Shown here piece after piece: positions 55,843 through 64,000 of a DNA stretch of 64,000 nucleotides (within the stretch, counting starts at the first letter, position 1; each line of letters begins with the position of its first letter). The notes beneath the pieces are model-generated. The model saw nothing but the letters and a program-made list of their open reading frames with translations. It ran no database searches and had not been told where the DNA came from. The translations under genes and the position numbers were made by a program. This DNA comes from Paenibacillus sp. J5C2022 (GTDB lineage: Bacteria > Bacillota > Bacilli > Paenibacillales > Paenibacillaceae). The stretch spans positions 1 to 64,000 of the forward strand of contig NZ_JAOQJC010000036.1 of assembly GCF_025567625.1 (NCBI RefSeq), in the 5' to 3' direction.

Positions 55843-57489
55843 GTGAAAGTAAAAGTGAAATCGATAGCGTCAACTACGTTATTGCTGGCATGCCTGTTCA
55901 TCATGGCGATGTCTGCCGGCTGCAGCAGCGAGCAGAGCGGAAGCCAGGCAACAGGAAACGCTGGAAACGCTTCGCAAGCGGACAAAAAACAAGAAATCAT
56001 TTATGCCGTATCCAAGGATATTAACGATATGAATCCCCACCTCTATACCGGCTCCATGCACGCGCAAGGCATGGTCTACGAATCTCTCGTGGAAAATACG
56101 GCAGAGGGCATTAAGCCGCTGCTAGCCGAATCGTGGGACATCTCGGAGGACGGCATGACATATACATTCCAGCTGCGCAACAATGTCACCTTCCATGACG
56201 GCAGCCCATTCAACGCCGAAGCGGTGAAGCGAAATATGGAGGCGGTGCAGGAGAATGCGAAAAAACACTCCTGGATTAAATTGTCCTCCAAAATTGTCGG
56301 CATGACGGCTATCGATGAGGACACCTTCGAGCTTAAGCTGTCAGAGCCGTATTACCCCGCATTGGTGGAGCTGTCCATGACACGCCCCTACGTATTTCTA
56401 TCGCCCGCCGACTTCATCGACGGAGGAACGAAGGATGGCGTTCAGGGTTACCACGGAACAGGTCCGTATAAGCTGGCAGAGCATAAAACGGATGAGTACG
56501 CGGTGTTCCAAGCCAACAAGGACTATTGGGGAGGCGCACCCGCCATTCAGCAAATAGTGGCGAAAGTGCTGCCTGCAGGAGAGACGACGTTCCTCGCTCT
56601 GCAAACAGGAGAGGTAAACATGGTGTTCACGGATGATCGCGGCGCCGACAGTCTCGATGTAGATGCCATGGAGCGACTGGCCGCTTCAGGCAAGTTCCGG
56701 ATTGAGCGAAGCGATCCTATAAATACGAAAATGATCGTAGCCAACAGCAGCCGTTCGGATAACGCGGTTAGCGAGAAACCGGTGCGGCAAGCGATATGGC
56801 ATGCGATCGACCGCACAACGATTAGCGAACAGATTTTCGACGGGACAGAGACTCCCGCTCATACGCTATTCTCCTCCAATGTCAACTATGCGAATGTGGA
56901 GCTTGCCGGAAGAGACTACGATCCGGACAAGGCAAGAGCTCTGCTGGAGGAAGCGGGCTGGCTGCTGCAGGAGGGAGCTGTTGTGCGGAGCAAGCAAGGC
57001 CAATCGCTGTCTATGGAGCTTTATTACGATGTCGCCTCGGCTTCGCAGAAGACGCAGGCGGAATACCTGCAGAGTGCATTGAAAGAAATCGGCATCGAGA
57101 TCGCCATTACGGGAGAAGAGTCTTCTTCGATTGCCAACCGCCGGGCCACGGGTGAATACGATCTTCTGTTCAACCAGACATGGGGGCTGGCTTACGACCC
57201 GCAGAGCACGATTGCAGCTTTCGCATCGGAATCCTCTTACTTGCATACGACAAGGGGAATTGCGAATGCCGACGAGCTGTACCAAAACATAGAAGACGTC
57301 ATGGTGTCTACAGACGAAGAGAAGCGGAATGAGATGTACGCCAACATCTTGAGCATTGTGCACGAGGAGGCCGTGTTTATTCCTATCACGAACGGGAGTG
57401 TAACCGTGGTCGCTGCAAGCGGGCTGCAAAATATAACCTTTAAACAGACGCAATTCGAACTGCCTTTCGAGAGTATGTACATGGAATAG
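55843..57489 (+). CDS. cntA: Metallophore-metal ABC importer, solute-binding lipoprotein
   Basis: The 548-aa family 5 binding protein (NikA/OppA type) has a lipoprotein signal (LFIMAMSAGCSS) and family motifs SKDINDMNPHLYTGSMHAQ, ESLVENTAEGIKPLLAESWD and FHDGSPFNAEAVKRNME. The LLFNQTWGLAYDPQS region corresponds to the ligand pocket of CntA. It captures the metal-opine complex outside the cell. It follows cntM by 11 bp with TAGGAGG before the ATG. Confidence 0.9.
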   Translation: MKVKVKSIASTTLLLACLFIMAMSAGCSSEQSGSQATGNAGNASQADKKQEIIYAVSKDINDMNPHLYTGSMHAQGMVYESLVENTAEGIKPLLAESWDISEDGMTYTFQLRNNVTFHDGSPFNAEAVKRNMEAVQENAKKHSWIKLSSKIVGMTAIDEDTFELKLSEPYYPALVELSMTRPYVFLSPADFIDGGTKDGVQGYHGTGPYKLAEHKTDEYAVFQANKDYWGGAPAIQQIVAKVLPAGETTFLALQTGEVNMVFTDDRGADSLDVDAMERLAASGKFRIERSDPINTKMIVANSSRSDNAVSEKPVRQAIWHAIDRTTISEQIFDGTETPAHTLFSSNVNYANVELAGRDYDPDKARALLEEAGWLLQEGAVVRSKQGQSLSMELYYDVASASQKTQAEYLQSALKEIGIEIAITGEESSSIANRRATGEYDLLFNQTWGLAYDPQSTIAAFASESSYLHTTRGIANADELYQNIEDVMVSTDEEKRNEMYANILSIVHEEAVFIPITNGSVTVVAASGLQNITFKQTQFELPFESMYME

Positions 57490-57492
57490 CTT

Positions 57493-58425
57493 ATGAGAGG
57501 ATATATATGGAAACGACTTCTGCTCGCAATTCCGCTTCTGATCGTCACTTCATTCTTGACCTTTGCGTTCATTAATCTCTCCCCACTGGAACCGGCGGAG
57601 GTCGTGCTGCATGCGCAAGGCGTTCCGACGATAACGGAGGAGTTAATTGCACAGACAAGAGCCGAATTCGGGTTCGATAAACCGTTTGTTGTCCGATACG
57701 GGGAGTGGCTGCTCTCTTGCCTCCAGTTGAATTTCGGCGATTCGTACGTGACCGGCAAGCCGGTATGGGAGATGGTAGGCCCCGCCTTCCTGAACACACT
57801 TAAGCTAACGCTCGTCTCCTCTGTCTTCATCATCGTGGCGTCGATAGGACTGGGCATGCTGTGCGCGATGCAGGAAGGGCGCAGCGCAGATAAGTCCGTC
57901 AGGGGCATATCGTTCTTCTTGACCGCAATGCCGTCTTACTTGCTTGCCGCTATGCTGATCTGGTTATTCAGTGTGAAGCTCGGCATACTGCCGACCAGCG
58001 GCATGGACGCTGCTAGCAGCTATGTTCTTCCTGTCGGGGTAATTACGATCAACTATGCGGGCATTTATTTCCGCATCGTCAGGAGTTCCGTACTGAGCAA
58101 CTTGAACGAAGATTATGTCGTATACGGCAGAGCCAGCGGCTTGCCGGAAGCGCGGGTGATCTCTCATGTATTGCGAAATTCATTGCAAGTCGCCGTATCG
58201 GTGTTTTGCATGGCGTTTCCCATCATTATGGGCAGTACTGTTGTCGTGGAATATGTGTTTGCCTGGCCGGGCATGGGAAGCTTGAGCGTACGATCGATTC
58301 TGGGCAGGGATTTTCCCGTCATTCAAGCTTATGTCCTGCTCGTTGCCGCTGCATTCGTTCTGTTCAATACGCTGTCGGATATGATTAACGCTGCGATGAA
58401 TCCCCGGCTGAGGAGGGAGCTGTAA
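57493..58425 (+). CDS. cntB: Metallophore ABC importer permease 1
   Basis: This 310-aa permease of the DppB/NikB family has six helices, the N-terminal SFLTFAFINLSPLEPAEVVL, and the EAA loop YVVYGRASGLPEARVISHVLRNSL that contacts the ATPases. It begins three bases after the cntA stop and ends immediately before cntC. Confidence 0.93.
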   Translation: MRGYIWKRLLLAIPLLIVTSFLTFAFINLSPLEPAEVVLHAQGVPTITEELIAQTRAEFGFDKPFVVRYGEWLLSCLQLNFGDSYVTGKPVWEMVGPAFLNTLKLTLVSSVFIIVASIGLGMLCAMQEGRSADKSVRGISFFLTAMPSYLLAAMLIWLFSVKLGILPTSGMDAASSYVLPVGVITINYAGIYFRIVRSSVLSNLNEDYVVYGRASGLPEARVISHVLRNSLQVAVSVFCMAFPIIMGSTVVVEYVFAWPGMGSLSVRSILGRDFPVIQAYVLLVAAAFVLFNTLSDMINAAMNPRLRREL

Positions 58426-59307
58426 ATGCGACTATTGGGACGAATCGCTCAAGATAAGCTGGCTGTCGCTTCGCTTATTATCATCATGCTTGTGCTTGGC
58501 GTCGGCGCCTTGGCTCCGTATATCTCGCCTCATCCTCCCGATCAAGTGGATATGAACCTCCGTTATGCAGGGGCTTCCTGGTCGTATTGGCTCGGGAACG
58601 ATCATTTGGGCAGATGTATCCTCTCTCGCGTTATTTATGGCATTCGTCCCAGTGTGCTTTGGGTTATGGGCGCTTTAAGCGTCTCGGTCGCTCTGGGGGC
58701 CTTGCTCGGTCTGGCTGCCGGTTACTTCCGCGGCAAGCTGGACGCAATCGTAATGCGCTTATGCGATGTGATGCTGTCGTTCCCGGTCTATGTCATGACA
58801 CTGGCGATGGTTGGCATAATGGGCGTTGGCCTGACCAACATTCTACTCGCATTCGTGTTGATGAAATGGGCCTGGTTCGCCCGGATTATCCGGACGTCTG
58901 TCATGCAATATGCGGATGCGGATTACGTGAAATACAGCAAGGCTACCGGCATGAGCCATGTCCGCATTCTGTATAAGCACATTCTGCCGGTGACCTTGCC
59001 AGACATTGCGGTTGTTGCCAGCAGCGCCATGGGCTCCATGATCCTGCAAATATCGGGCTTCTCCTTCCTCGGACTGGGCATTCAAGCGCCGCATGCGGAA
59101 TGGGGAATGATGCTGAACGAAGCGCGCGGCGTCATGTTCACGAAGCCGGAGCTTATGCTGGCGCCAGGTCTGGCCATTATTGCGGTGGCGATGGCGTTCA
59201 ACTTCTTCTCCGATGCGATTCAGGTGGCGCTGGACCCCAAGCTGGCTTCTTCCCGGCAGGCCCGGATGGGAGTGCGCATTGCCGCGAAGGAGGTGACCTA
59301 TCCGTGA
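58426..59307 (+). CDS. cntC: Metallophore ABC importer permease 2
   Basis: This 293-aa DppC/NikC-type permease has LGNDHLGRCILSRVIYGIRPS, the typical family start of the transmembrane core, the EAA loop ADYVKYSKATGMSHVRILYKHILP and the terminal FFSDAIQVALDPKL. Its first codon follows the cntB stop directly and its stop overlaps the cntD start (GTGA). Confidence 0.93.
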   Translation: MRLLGRIAQDKLAVASLIIIMLVLGVGALAPYISPHPPDQVDMNLRYAGASWSYWLGNDHLGRCILSRVIYGIRPSVLWVMGALSVSVALGALLGLAAGYFRGKLDAIVMRLCDVMLSFPVYVMTLAMVGIMGVGLTNILLAFVLMKWAWFARIIRTSVMQYADADYVKYSKATGMSHVRILYKHILPVTLPDIAVVASSAMGSMILQISGFSFLGLGIQAPHAEWGMMLNEARGVMFTKPELMLAPGLAIIAVAMAFNFFSDAIQVALDPKLASSRQARMGVRIAAKEVTYP

Positions 59308-60110
59308 ATCTGTTGGAAGTGGGCGGCTTAAAGGTATGGGAGCGCGCGTCAGGCCATGTCATCGTCCGCGACGTCTCATTCTCCTTGAAGCAGGGGGAGT
59401 GTCTGGCGATTGTAGGCGAAAGCGGAAGCGGCAAGTCGTTGACATGCCGGACGATTATGCGATTGCAGTCATCCCGACTGGCGCATTCAGGCCGGCTGCT
59501 ATTCAAAGGCATGGATCTGAATGCACTGTCTGCGCGGCAGTTCCGAAAGCTGCGCGGCAGGCATATATGCATGATCATGCAAAACGGCATGCGTGCGTTC
59601 GATCCTTCCCGCGCGATCGGCGTCCACCTCAGGGAGACGATCATGCAGCATTACGACTGGAGCCATTCGGAATTCATCGATAACATAACGAGTGCGATGG
59701 CGAGCGTCATGCTGAAGGAACCGCTCGACATGATGCGCAAATATCCTTATCAGCTATCGGGCGGGACGCTGCAGCGCGTCATGATTGCCTTGGCCATCGC
59801 GCTGAAGCCCGACCTCATCATAGCCGACGAGCCGACGACGGCACTGGATACGATTACGCAATACGAGGTAATCGAACAATTCATGAAGCTGCGAGAGAGG
59901 ATCGGCTGCTCGATGATATTCGTGTCGCATGATTTGGGAGTGGTGCGCAAGATCGGGGATCATGTGCTTGTCATGAAGGACGGAGAGGTGGTCGAGCAGG
60001 GCAGCGTATCCTCCGTGTACGACGCACCGCGCCATGCCTATACGAAGTACTTGCTAACTTCAAGAGCCATGCTGCGCAATCATTTCAGACAAGTGATGGG
60101 AGTGTTGTAA
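59304..60110 (+). CDS. cntD: Metallophore ABC importer ATP-binding protein 1
   Basis: The ~268-aa ATPase has Walker A VGESGSGKSLTC, signature LSGGTLQRVMIALA and Walker B LIIADEPTTALD. The start is GTG 59304, 9 nt after AAGGAGG and overlapping the cntC stop by four bases; the frame is open upstream inside cntC but carries no ATPase similarity there. It pairs with the next ATPase to drive CntBC. Confidence 0.92.
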   Translation: MNLLEVGGLKVWERASGHVIVRDVSFSLKQGECLAIVGESGSGKSLTCRTIMRLQSSRLAHSGRLLFKGMDLNALSARQFRKLRGRHICMIMQNGMRAFDPSRAIGVHLRETIMQHYDWSHSEFIDNITSAMASVMLKEPLDMMRKYPYQLSGGTLQRVMIALAIALKPDLIIADEPTTALDTITQYEVIEQFMKLRERIGCSMIFVSHDLGVVRKIGDHVLVMKDGEVVEQGSVSSVYDAPRHAYTKYLLTSRAMLRNHFRQVMGVL

Positions 60111-60857
60111 TTGCTTGCGGTTCATGGCGTAAATAAGTGCTACAAGAAGGGCGGATGGTTGTCCCGCGATAGACAACAGGTGCTGCATGATGTGGAATTT
60201 CAATGCAAGCGCGGCGAATGTCTCGGAATTATCGGCGAGAGCGGGAGCGGCAAGTCAACGTTAGGGAGGCTGCTGCTAGGGCTGGAGAAGCCGGATCGCG
60301 GCCGCATCACGTTCGAAGGCAGAAGCGTGCTTCACCGTAAAGTGCGCAAGGGAGCTCTTAGCGCCGTCTTCCAAGACTACACTTCCTCTATCAACCCCTT
60401 CTATACGGTAGAAGAAGCAATACAGGAATCGCTGAAGAATGCGAGCAGTGATAAGCTTGCGGCTTATAGACGAATGGATGAACTGCTGGAGATGGTAGGG
60501 CTGGACGTGTCATACCGCGTGAAGTATCCCCATGAATTGTCCGGGGGAGAAGCGCAGCGCGTCTGCATAGCAAGAGCTATAGCGTCCGAGCCGGCATGTA
60601 TTGTGCTGGACGAGGCCTTAAGCTCGCTGGACATGCCTGTGCAGGCCGGAGTGCTTCAATTGCTCAAGGACATTAGGCGAAAGCACGGCATGAGCTATAT
60701 CTTCATCACGCATGATATTGAAGCGGCTGCTTTCATCTGCGACAGAATCATGATTGTCCGCCACGGCCGGATTGTGGAAATTGTCGAAGCAGAACGCTTA
60801 AAGGATGTGGAATCGGACTATGCGAAAGAGCTGCTGCAGAAGATGATGGCATTATAA
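60111..60857 (+). CDS. cntF: Metallophore ABC importer ATP-binding protein 2
   Basis: The 248-aa DppF/NikE-type ATPase has Walker A IGESGSGKSTLG, signature LSGGEAQRVCIARA and Walker B CIVLDEALSSLD. It starts with TTG immediately after the cntD stop (TAATTG), with GGGAG upstream. It is the last gene of the operon; no CntE-type exporter follows. Confidence 0.92.
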   Translation: MLAVHGVNKCYKKGGWLSRDRQQVLHDVEFQCKRGECLGIIGESGSGKSTLGRLLLGLEKPDRGRITFEGRSVLHRKVRKGALSAVFQDYTSSINPFYTVEEAIQESLKNASSDKLAAYRRMDELLEMVGLDVSYRVKYPHELSGGEAQRVCIARAIASEPACIVLDEALSSLDMPVQAGVLQLLKDIRRKHGMSYIFITHDIEAAAFICDRIMIVRHGRIVEIVEAERLKDVESDYAKELLQKMMAL

Positions 60858-60864
60858 AAAGGGA

Positions 60865-60890
60865 GGGAGCGGCACTCAATAGCCGCTCCC
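60865..60890. terminator. Bidirectional terminator between cnt operon and DUF2500 gene
   Basis: GGGAGCGGC pairs perfectly with GCCGCTCCC (8-nt loop). In the minus direction it is followed by CTCCCTTTTTAT, and it contains the DUF2500 stop codon in its loop; in the plus direction by TCTCCC. Confidence 0.8.
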
Positions 60891-61307
60891 TCTCCCATTG
60901 CCGCTGCCAGGCTGTTCGCCAGCTTGCCGCTGAAATGCGACGATCCAGTCGCCCTTCACCGCGGCATACCCGACGTCGCCTTCCGCCACCAATCCGTACA
61001 GTCCCTTCACATCGAGATATTCCTTGCGCGAGCCGTTGTCGAACTCCAATGTAATGAAGTAGTACGTTCTGGACGATGAGCCCATATGCATATTGTCATT
61101 ATGATGATGATTGCTGGAGCTTCGCACCTCCGTACGCTTCGATACGATGCGGGCGTAGCTGGACTCCTGAGGTGCGCTGGCATTACGGAAGTACTTCGCA
61201 ATATTGACGATGAACATCACGATAATGAGAGCGAACACGAGAAAGAACATGACCTGAAAGAGGGAGAATGCCGAGTCGAATCCCCCGCCGAATGGACCGA
61301 ATCCCAT
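60876..61307 (-). CDS. DUF2500-family membrane protein
   Basis: This ~143-aa protein has one N-terminal helix (LFQVMFFLVFALIIVMFIVNIA), a His/Asn-rich stretch (NHHHNDNMHM) and a C-terminal beta domain: YYFITLEFDNGSRKEYLDVKGLYGLVAEGDVG, the DUF2500 hallmark. The His-rich loop could bind metal, but this is speculation. ATG 61307 follows AAGGAGG by 10 nt; the frame is open further upstream inside the next gene's leader. Confidence 0.86.
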   Translation of the reverse strand: MGFGPFGGGFDSAFSLFQVMFFLVFALIIVMFIVNIAKYFRNASAPQESSYARIVSKRTEVRSSSNHHHNDNMHMGSSSRTYYFITLEFDNGSRKEYLDVKGLYGLVAEGDVGYAAVKGDWIVAFQRQAGEQPGSGNGRGSGY

Positions 61308-61381
61308 AGCGTGTGAACCTCCTTGTATGTGTAACAAAATTATACGCGGCAGCCGTTCAAAATGTTTCATGAAATTCCTGC

Positions 61382-63205
61382 TTATTCCTGCTTGAACCAT
61401 AAGTCGCGGAAGCGTACCCAGCCCAGCGATTCCAGGGCAATGCCGCGTACAGCGGGATGGAATGCGGTCTTCAGCGCCTTGCGGTACAGGAACAGCAGGC
61501 TGTGCCGCTCTCGAAGCTGCCGCTCGATCCCGATGAACTGCTTCCTTCTCTTCCCTACATCCGGCTCCGACAATATGCACTGAAGCGACCGCTCCATGCT
61601 GTCCTTGGCCGTCGGCGGCATATGCTGCTGCATGCTCTTGTACAGATCGATAAGGCGCAGTTCGCGATGCTCGTCCAGCATAGTGGCGAACAGAAGCAAG
61701 TCCGCCTCCATCCGCGCAGCCCCCTTGAACGCGCCGGCGTGCACGATGGATACTGTCACAGCGAAGCCCGTCTCCTCCAACAATTCAGCAATCAGACTGG
61801 CGTCGGCGGCATACTGTGAGATCGTCATCATCGAGAGCGGCTGCCCGGCGTAAGAACTCTGCGCCAGCTCGCGACGCAGCTGTCCGATGTCGTAAGAGGC
61901 CCCTGCCCCTTGCTCTTCCATCGGCATCTCGTCGCTGCGCTCGATCCAGAAGCTGGATGAGGCTTCGATTACATCGCCGGCGAGCAAGCCCAGCAGATGA
62001 GGACGATGAATCGCACGATTCAGGATGGCGCGTACGTCAGGCGAAGCAAGCGGCCCTCGCTTGATCTCGTTCACAGCGATGAACTTGCAGGTCGTTCCGG
62101 ATTGCCTCACCTGTCGCCATTGTCCGCTCTCTCCCTCTTGCAGCCTCGCATTGTGCATCACCTGGAACGTTCGCGCATGCGGCGGCTCGTTCTCCTCCCG
62201 TTCACCGGCAACGGTATCCGGCATCGTCCACACCTCCACCCGGTCAAGAAATGCGCGTCCCCGGAAATAGGGGAGGAAGGCGTCTAACGTCCAGACACCC
62301 CGCTCGCTGCCCAGCAGCCTGAACGGGCCGGTGCCGACCGGCTTCGAGCCGAACTTGCAGCCGCCGTCCGCTTCGCACAGATCCTCCGGTACGATGGAAG
62401 CGCGATTGGTGGTCAGGAAGGAGAGGAACGTCTCGTTCCTCCGCTTCAAGCGAATGCGCACAGTCGTCTCGTCCAGCGCCGCCGCCTCGGCGATATCGTT
62501 GTACACCCAGCTGTACAGACCGTCGGGTGCCAGTCTCTGCAATCGCTTCAGGGAGTAGACGACATCGTCGCTCGTCATCTCGCGGCCATGGTGGAAGGAG
62601 ACTCCCTTGCGCAGATAGAACGTCCATGTTGTCCGCTCTGCGTCGGATTCCCAAGCATGGGCCAGATGCGGCATGATGGTACCTCCGGCGGAGTCCATGG
62701 CGACAAGTCCGTCGAACAGTTGATTGACGAGATGGGATTCCCCGATATAGTGAATGGCGGCGGGGTCCAGCGTATCGATTCTCTGGGGCAAGGGGAAGCG
62801 CAGCACATCCAACCGCTTCTTGCCCTCCACTTCGGAGCGGAAGCCGAATTGTCCGGACAGCCACTCCCGGAATTGCTCCTGCAGCCGGCTTCCCGGCTCC
62901 TCCAGCTCCTGGATAATGCGCAGAGCGGATGCGAGGTCCTGCTTCTGAACATGCTCCTTCGCTTGCTGCAGCAGGATAGCGTCCAGCGAAGCGAGGAACA
63001 GGAGCTGCGATCGCTTGCCTCTGCCTCTGTTAGACTGCCAGCTCAGCCATCCCTCCTCCTCCATCCGGCGAAGCAAGATGACCATGTTGCGCTGGGTGCA
63101 GTCGACGATAGAGGCGAGCTGACCGGTTGTCGTATCGATCGGCTCTTGTTCCCCCGCACCCGGGAAGGCGCGGCGCAACGCCGCATAATGCCGCCGAAGC
63201 TTCAT
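61382..63205 (-). CDS. SgrR-type transcriptional regulator with solute-binding domain
   Basis: The ~607-aa protein joins an N-terminal helix-turn-helix (LASIVDCTQRNMVILLRRMEEEGWLSWQSNRGRGKRSQL), as in SgrR, to a family 5 solute-binding-protein-like domain (IDTLDPAAIHYIGESHLVNQLFDGL ... HGREMTSDDVVYSLKRL). No signal peptide is present, so it is an intracellular regulator that probably binds a small ligand. ATG 63205 follows AAGGCGGTG. It is divergent from a membrane protein gene that it may control; the cnt operon is another possible target. Neither is shown. Confidence 0.88.
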   Translation of the reverse strand: MKLRRHYAALRRAFPGAGEQEPIDTTTGQLASIVDCTQRNMVILLRRMEEEGWLSWQSNRGRGKRSQLLFLASLDAILLQQAKEHVQKQDLASALRIIQELEEPGSRLQEQFREWLSGQFGFRSEVEGKKRLDVLRFPLPQRIDTLDPAAIHYIGESHLVNQLFDGLVAMDSAGGTIMPHLAHAWESDAERTTWTFYLRKGVSFHHGREMTSDDVVYSLKRLQRLAPDGLYSWVYNDIAEAAALDETTVRIRLKRRNETFLSFLTTNRASIVPEDLCEADGGCKFGSKPVGTGPFRLLGSERGVWTLDAFLPYFRGRAFLDRVEVWTMPDTVAGEREENEPPHARTFQVMHNARLQEGESGQWRQVRQSGTTCKFIAVNEIKRGPLASPDVRAILNRAIHRPHLLGLLAGDVIEASSSFWIERSDEMPMEEQGAGASYDIGQLRRELAQSSYAGQPLSMMTISQYAADASLIAELLEETGFAVTVSIVHAGAFKGAARMEADLLLFATMLDEHRELRLIDLYKSMQQHMPPTAKDSMERSLQCILSEPDVGKRRKQFIGIERQLRERHSLLFLYRKALKTAFHPAVRGIALESLGWVRFRDLWFKQE

Positions 63206-63319
63206 ACGTTCACCGCCTTCTAAAATATGAAATTTCCATTTTTGAAGTTGCACTTTTTGTTCTTGTTTTCTAGGTTACAATAAAATGGGAAAGGAATAAA
63301 GCGGCAAGGAGTGTGGAAA

Positions 63320-64000
63320 ATGCGAAATCCGGCACCGTGGAGGCAGCGATATGACGGTATGCTGCGCCTGGCTATTCTGCTTGGCCTGTTCGGCCAATAC
63401 TTATTTCTCGGGAGAGCTGCGGGACTATCCGTACCCTTGTATTTGCTCTGTGTCTACGGCATGTTCTTCTACGCGGCCAGAGGCCGAATGGGAGGGTTCG
63501 AGCGTTGGAGAGGGCAGCTGCGATCGGGCTTGCTTCTGCTCATCCCGATCTTTTTGCTGTCGTTGACCTATATCCTTTACAGCAATCTCTTCTTTCACCG
63601 CTTGAACGCTATCGTACTCATTATACTTGTCACTGCCCAAATGATGCTGTTGACCAAAGGGGGCTCCGTTCCCTGGCATCGCCTGCAGTTTTACAGGGAG
63701 ATGGTCCGCCAGCTGTTCGTGCAGCCCGTGCTGCATATACGGGAGCCTTTCTTGATATTGGGAGGCTGGCTGCGTGCGGGCGATGCAGAGGGGAAGGAAC
63801 GCAGCCACATTCTGAAAGTGCTGTCCGGCATGCTGATTGCCGCGCCCTTGCTTCTCATTATAGTGGCGCTGCTGTCATCGGCGGACGGCATCTTTCAGTC
63901 GTGGATCAACGCTATACCGCAAGTGCTGGAGCAAGCGGGCTTGGACGCCGTCGTGGCGAGAATGCTGACGGCGCTTGTCATTACAATATATCTCTTCTGC
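63320..64000 (+). CDS. DUF4173/DUF4153-like multi-spanning membrane protein, partial
   Basis: The frame is open from an ATG behind AAGGAG (spacer 8) to the window end, 227 codons. The protein is hydrophobic with at least five helices: LAILLGLFGQYLFLG, VPLYLLCVYGMFFYA, LLLLIPIFLLSLTYILY, AIVLIILVTAQMML, and GMLIAAPLLLIIVALLSSADGIFQSW. The last is the conserved start of DUF4173/DUF4153 membrane domains. The function is unknown and the C-terminal part lies outside. It is divergent from the SgrR-type gene. Confidence 0.8.
   Translation, partial: MRNPAPWRQRYDGMLRLAILLGLFGQYLFLGRAAGLSVPLYLLCVYGMFFYAARGRMGGFERWRGQLRSGLLLLIPIFLLSLTYILYSNLFFHRLNAIVLIILVTAQMMLLTKGGSVPWHRLQFYREMVRQLFVQPVLHIREPFLILGGWLRAGDAEGKERSHILKVLSGMLIAAPLLLIIVALLSSADGIFQSWINAIPQVLEQAGLDAVVARMLTALVITIYLFC

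Noticed and set aside
60876..61580. Longer form of the DUF2500 protein starting at 61580
   Set aside because: The upstream extension overlaps the end of the SgrR-type gene region and has no similarity; a strong AAGGAGG supports the start at 61307.

Overview
The window looks like a chromosomal segment of a spore-forming Paenibacillus or close relative (Bacillota, Paenibacillaceae). This is inferred from the exosporium-type collagen-like proteins (one ending in a BclB-type domain), S-layer-homology (SLH) repeats, strong AAGGAGG ribosome sites, BdbCD, GlpP, and a cntKLM-ABCDF opine-metallophore operon of the Paenibacillus kind. No rRNA, tRNA, CRISPR array, prophage or intact insertion sequence was seen.

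Layout. 0-9.6 kb: four collagen-like (Gly-X-Y) genes on the minus strand, the first cut by the window edge, with a decayed IS4-family transposase between the first two. Three of them start at CTG or TTG behind the same AAGGAGGTG leader. 9.7-13 kb: a Fur-box promoter driving an unrecognised seven-repeat propeller protein, then an AraC regulator, a SRAP-fold protein lacking its catalytic residues, and a lipoprotein cytochrome c. 13-17 kb: cysJI assimilatory sulfite reductase. 17-19 kb: a sugar isomerase/epimerase between two arrays of ~51-52 bp intergenic repeats. 19-26 kb: a Zn/Cd/Pb P-type ATPase with an ArsR-type operator, bdbDC, and a two-component system with an ABC transporter. 26-29.2 kb: a type III polyketide synthase, methyltransferase and flavoprotein operon bracketed by two nearly identical terminators. 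29.4-36.5 kb: a secreted GH30 glycosidase, a quinone-stress-like pair (catE-type dioxygenase, nitroreductase), a TetR repressor with two perfect or near-perfect operators, a membrane protein, an MmpS-like lipoprotein and a SIMPL protein.

36.7-47.1 kb is the most interesting block: a 1.4-kaa SLH surface protein, a UgpB-A-E-like ABC importer, a GlpP-type antiterminator, a HAD phosphatase and a glycerophosphodiesterase. Three long hairpins with U-tracts that share the 5' arm GAGAAAACC lie in front of the surface protein gene, the importer genes and the phosphatase gene. I infer a GlpP-controlled antitermination regulon for phospholipid-derived glycerophosphodiesters or glycerol-3-phosphate. The surface protein also carries four tandem in-frame copies of a Shine-Dalgarno plus GTG unit.

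47-64 kb: a chromate transporter, a 57-aa HNH-repeat-like protein, a secreted protein, a bactofilin/M23 peptidase pair, a histidinol phosphatase, the Zur-box cnt operon (opine metallophore synthesis and uptake), a DUF2500 protein, an SgrR-type regulator and a DUF4173-like membrane protein cut by the window end. Metal themes recur: Fur, Zur and ArsR sites, the metallophore, the Zn/Cd ATPase and ChrA. Several gene-poor stretches hold degenerate ~50 bp repeats built around short palindromes.
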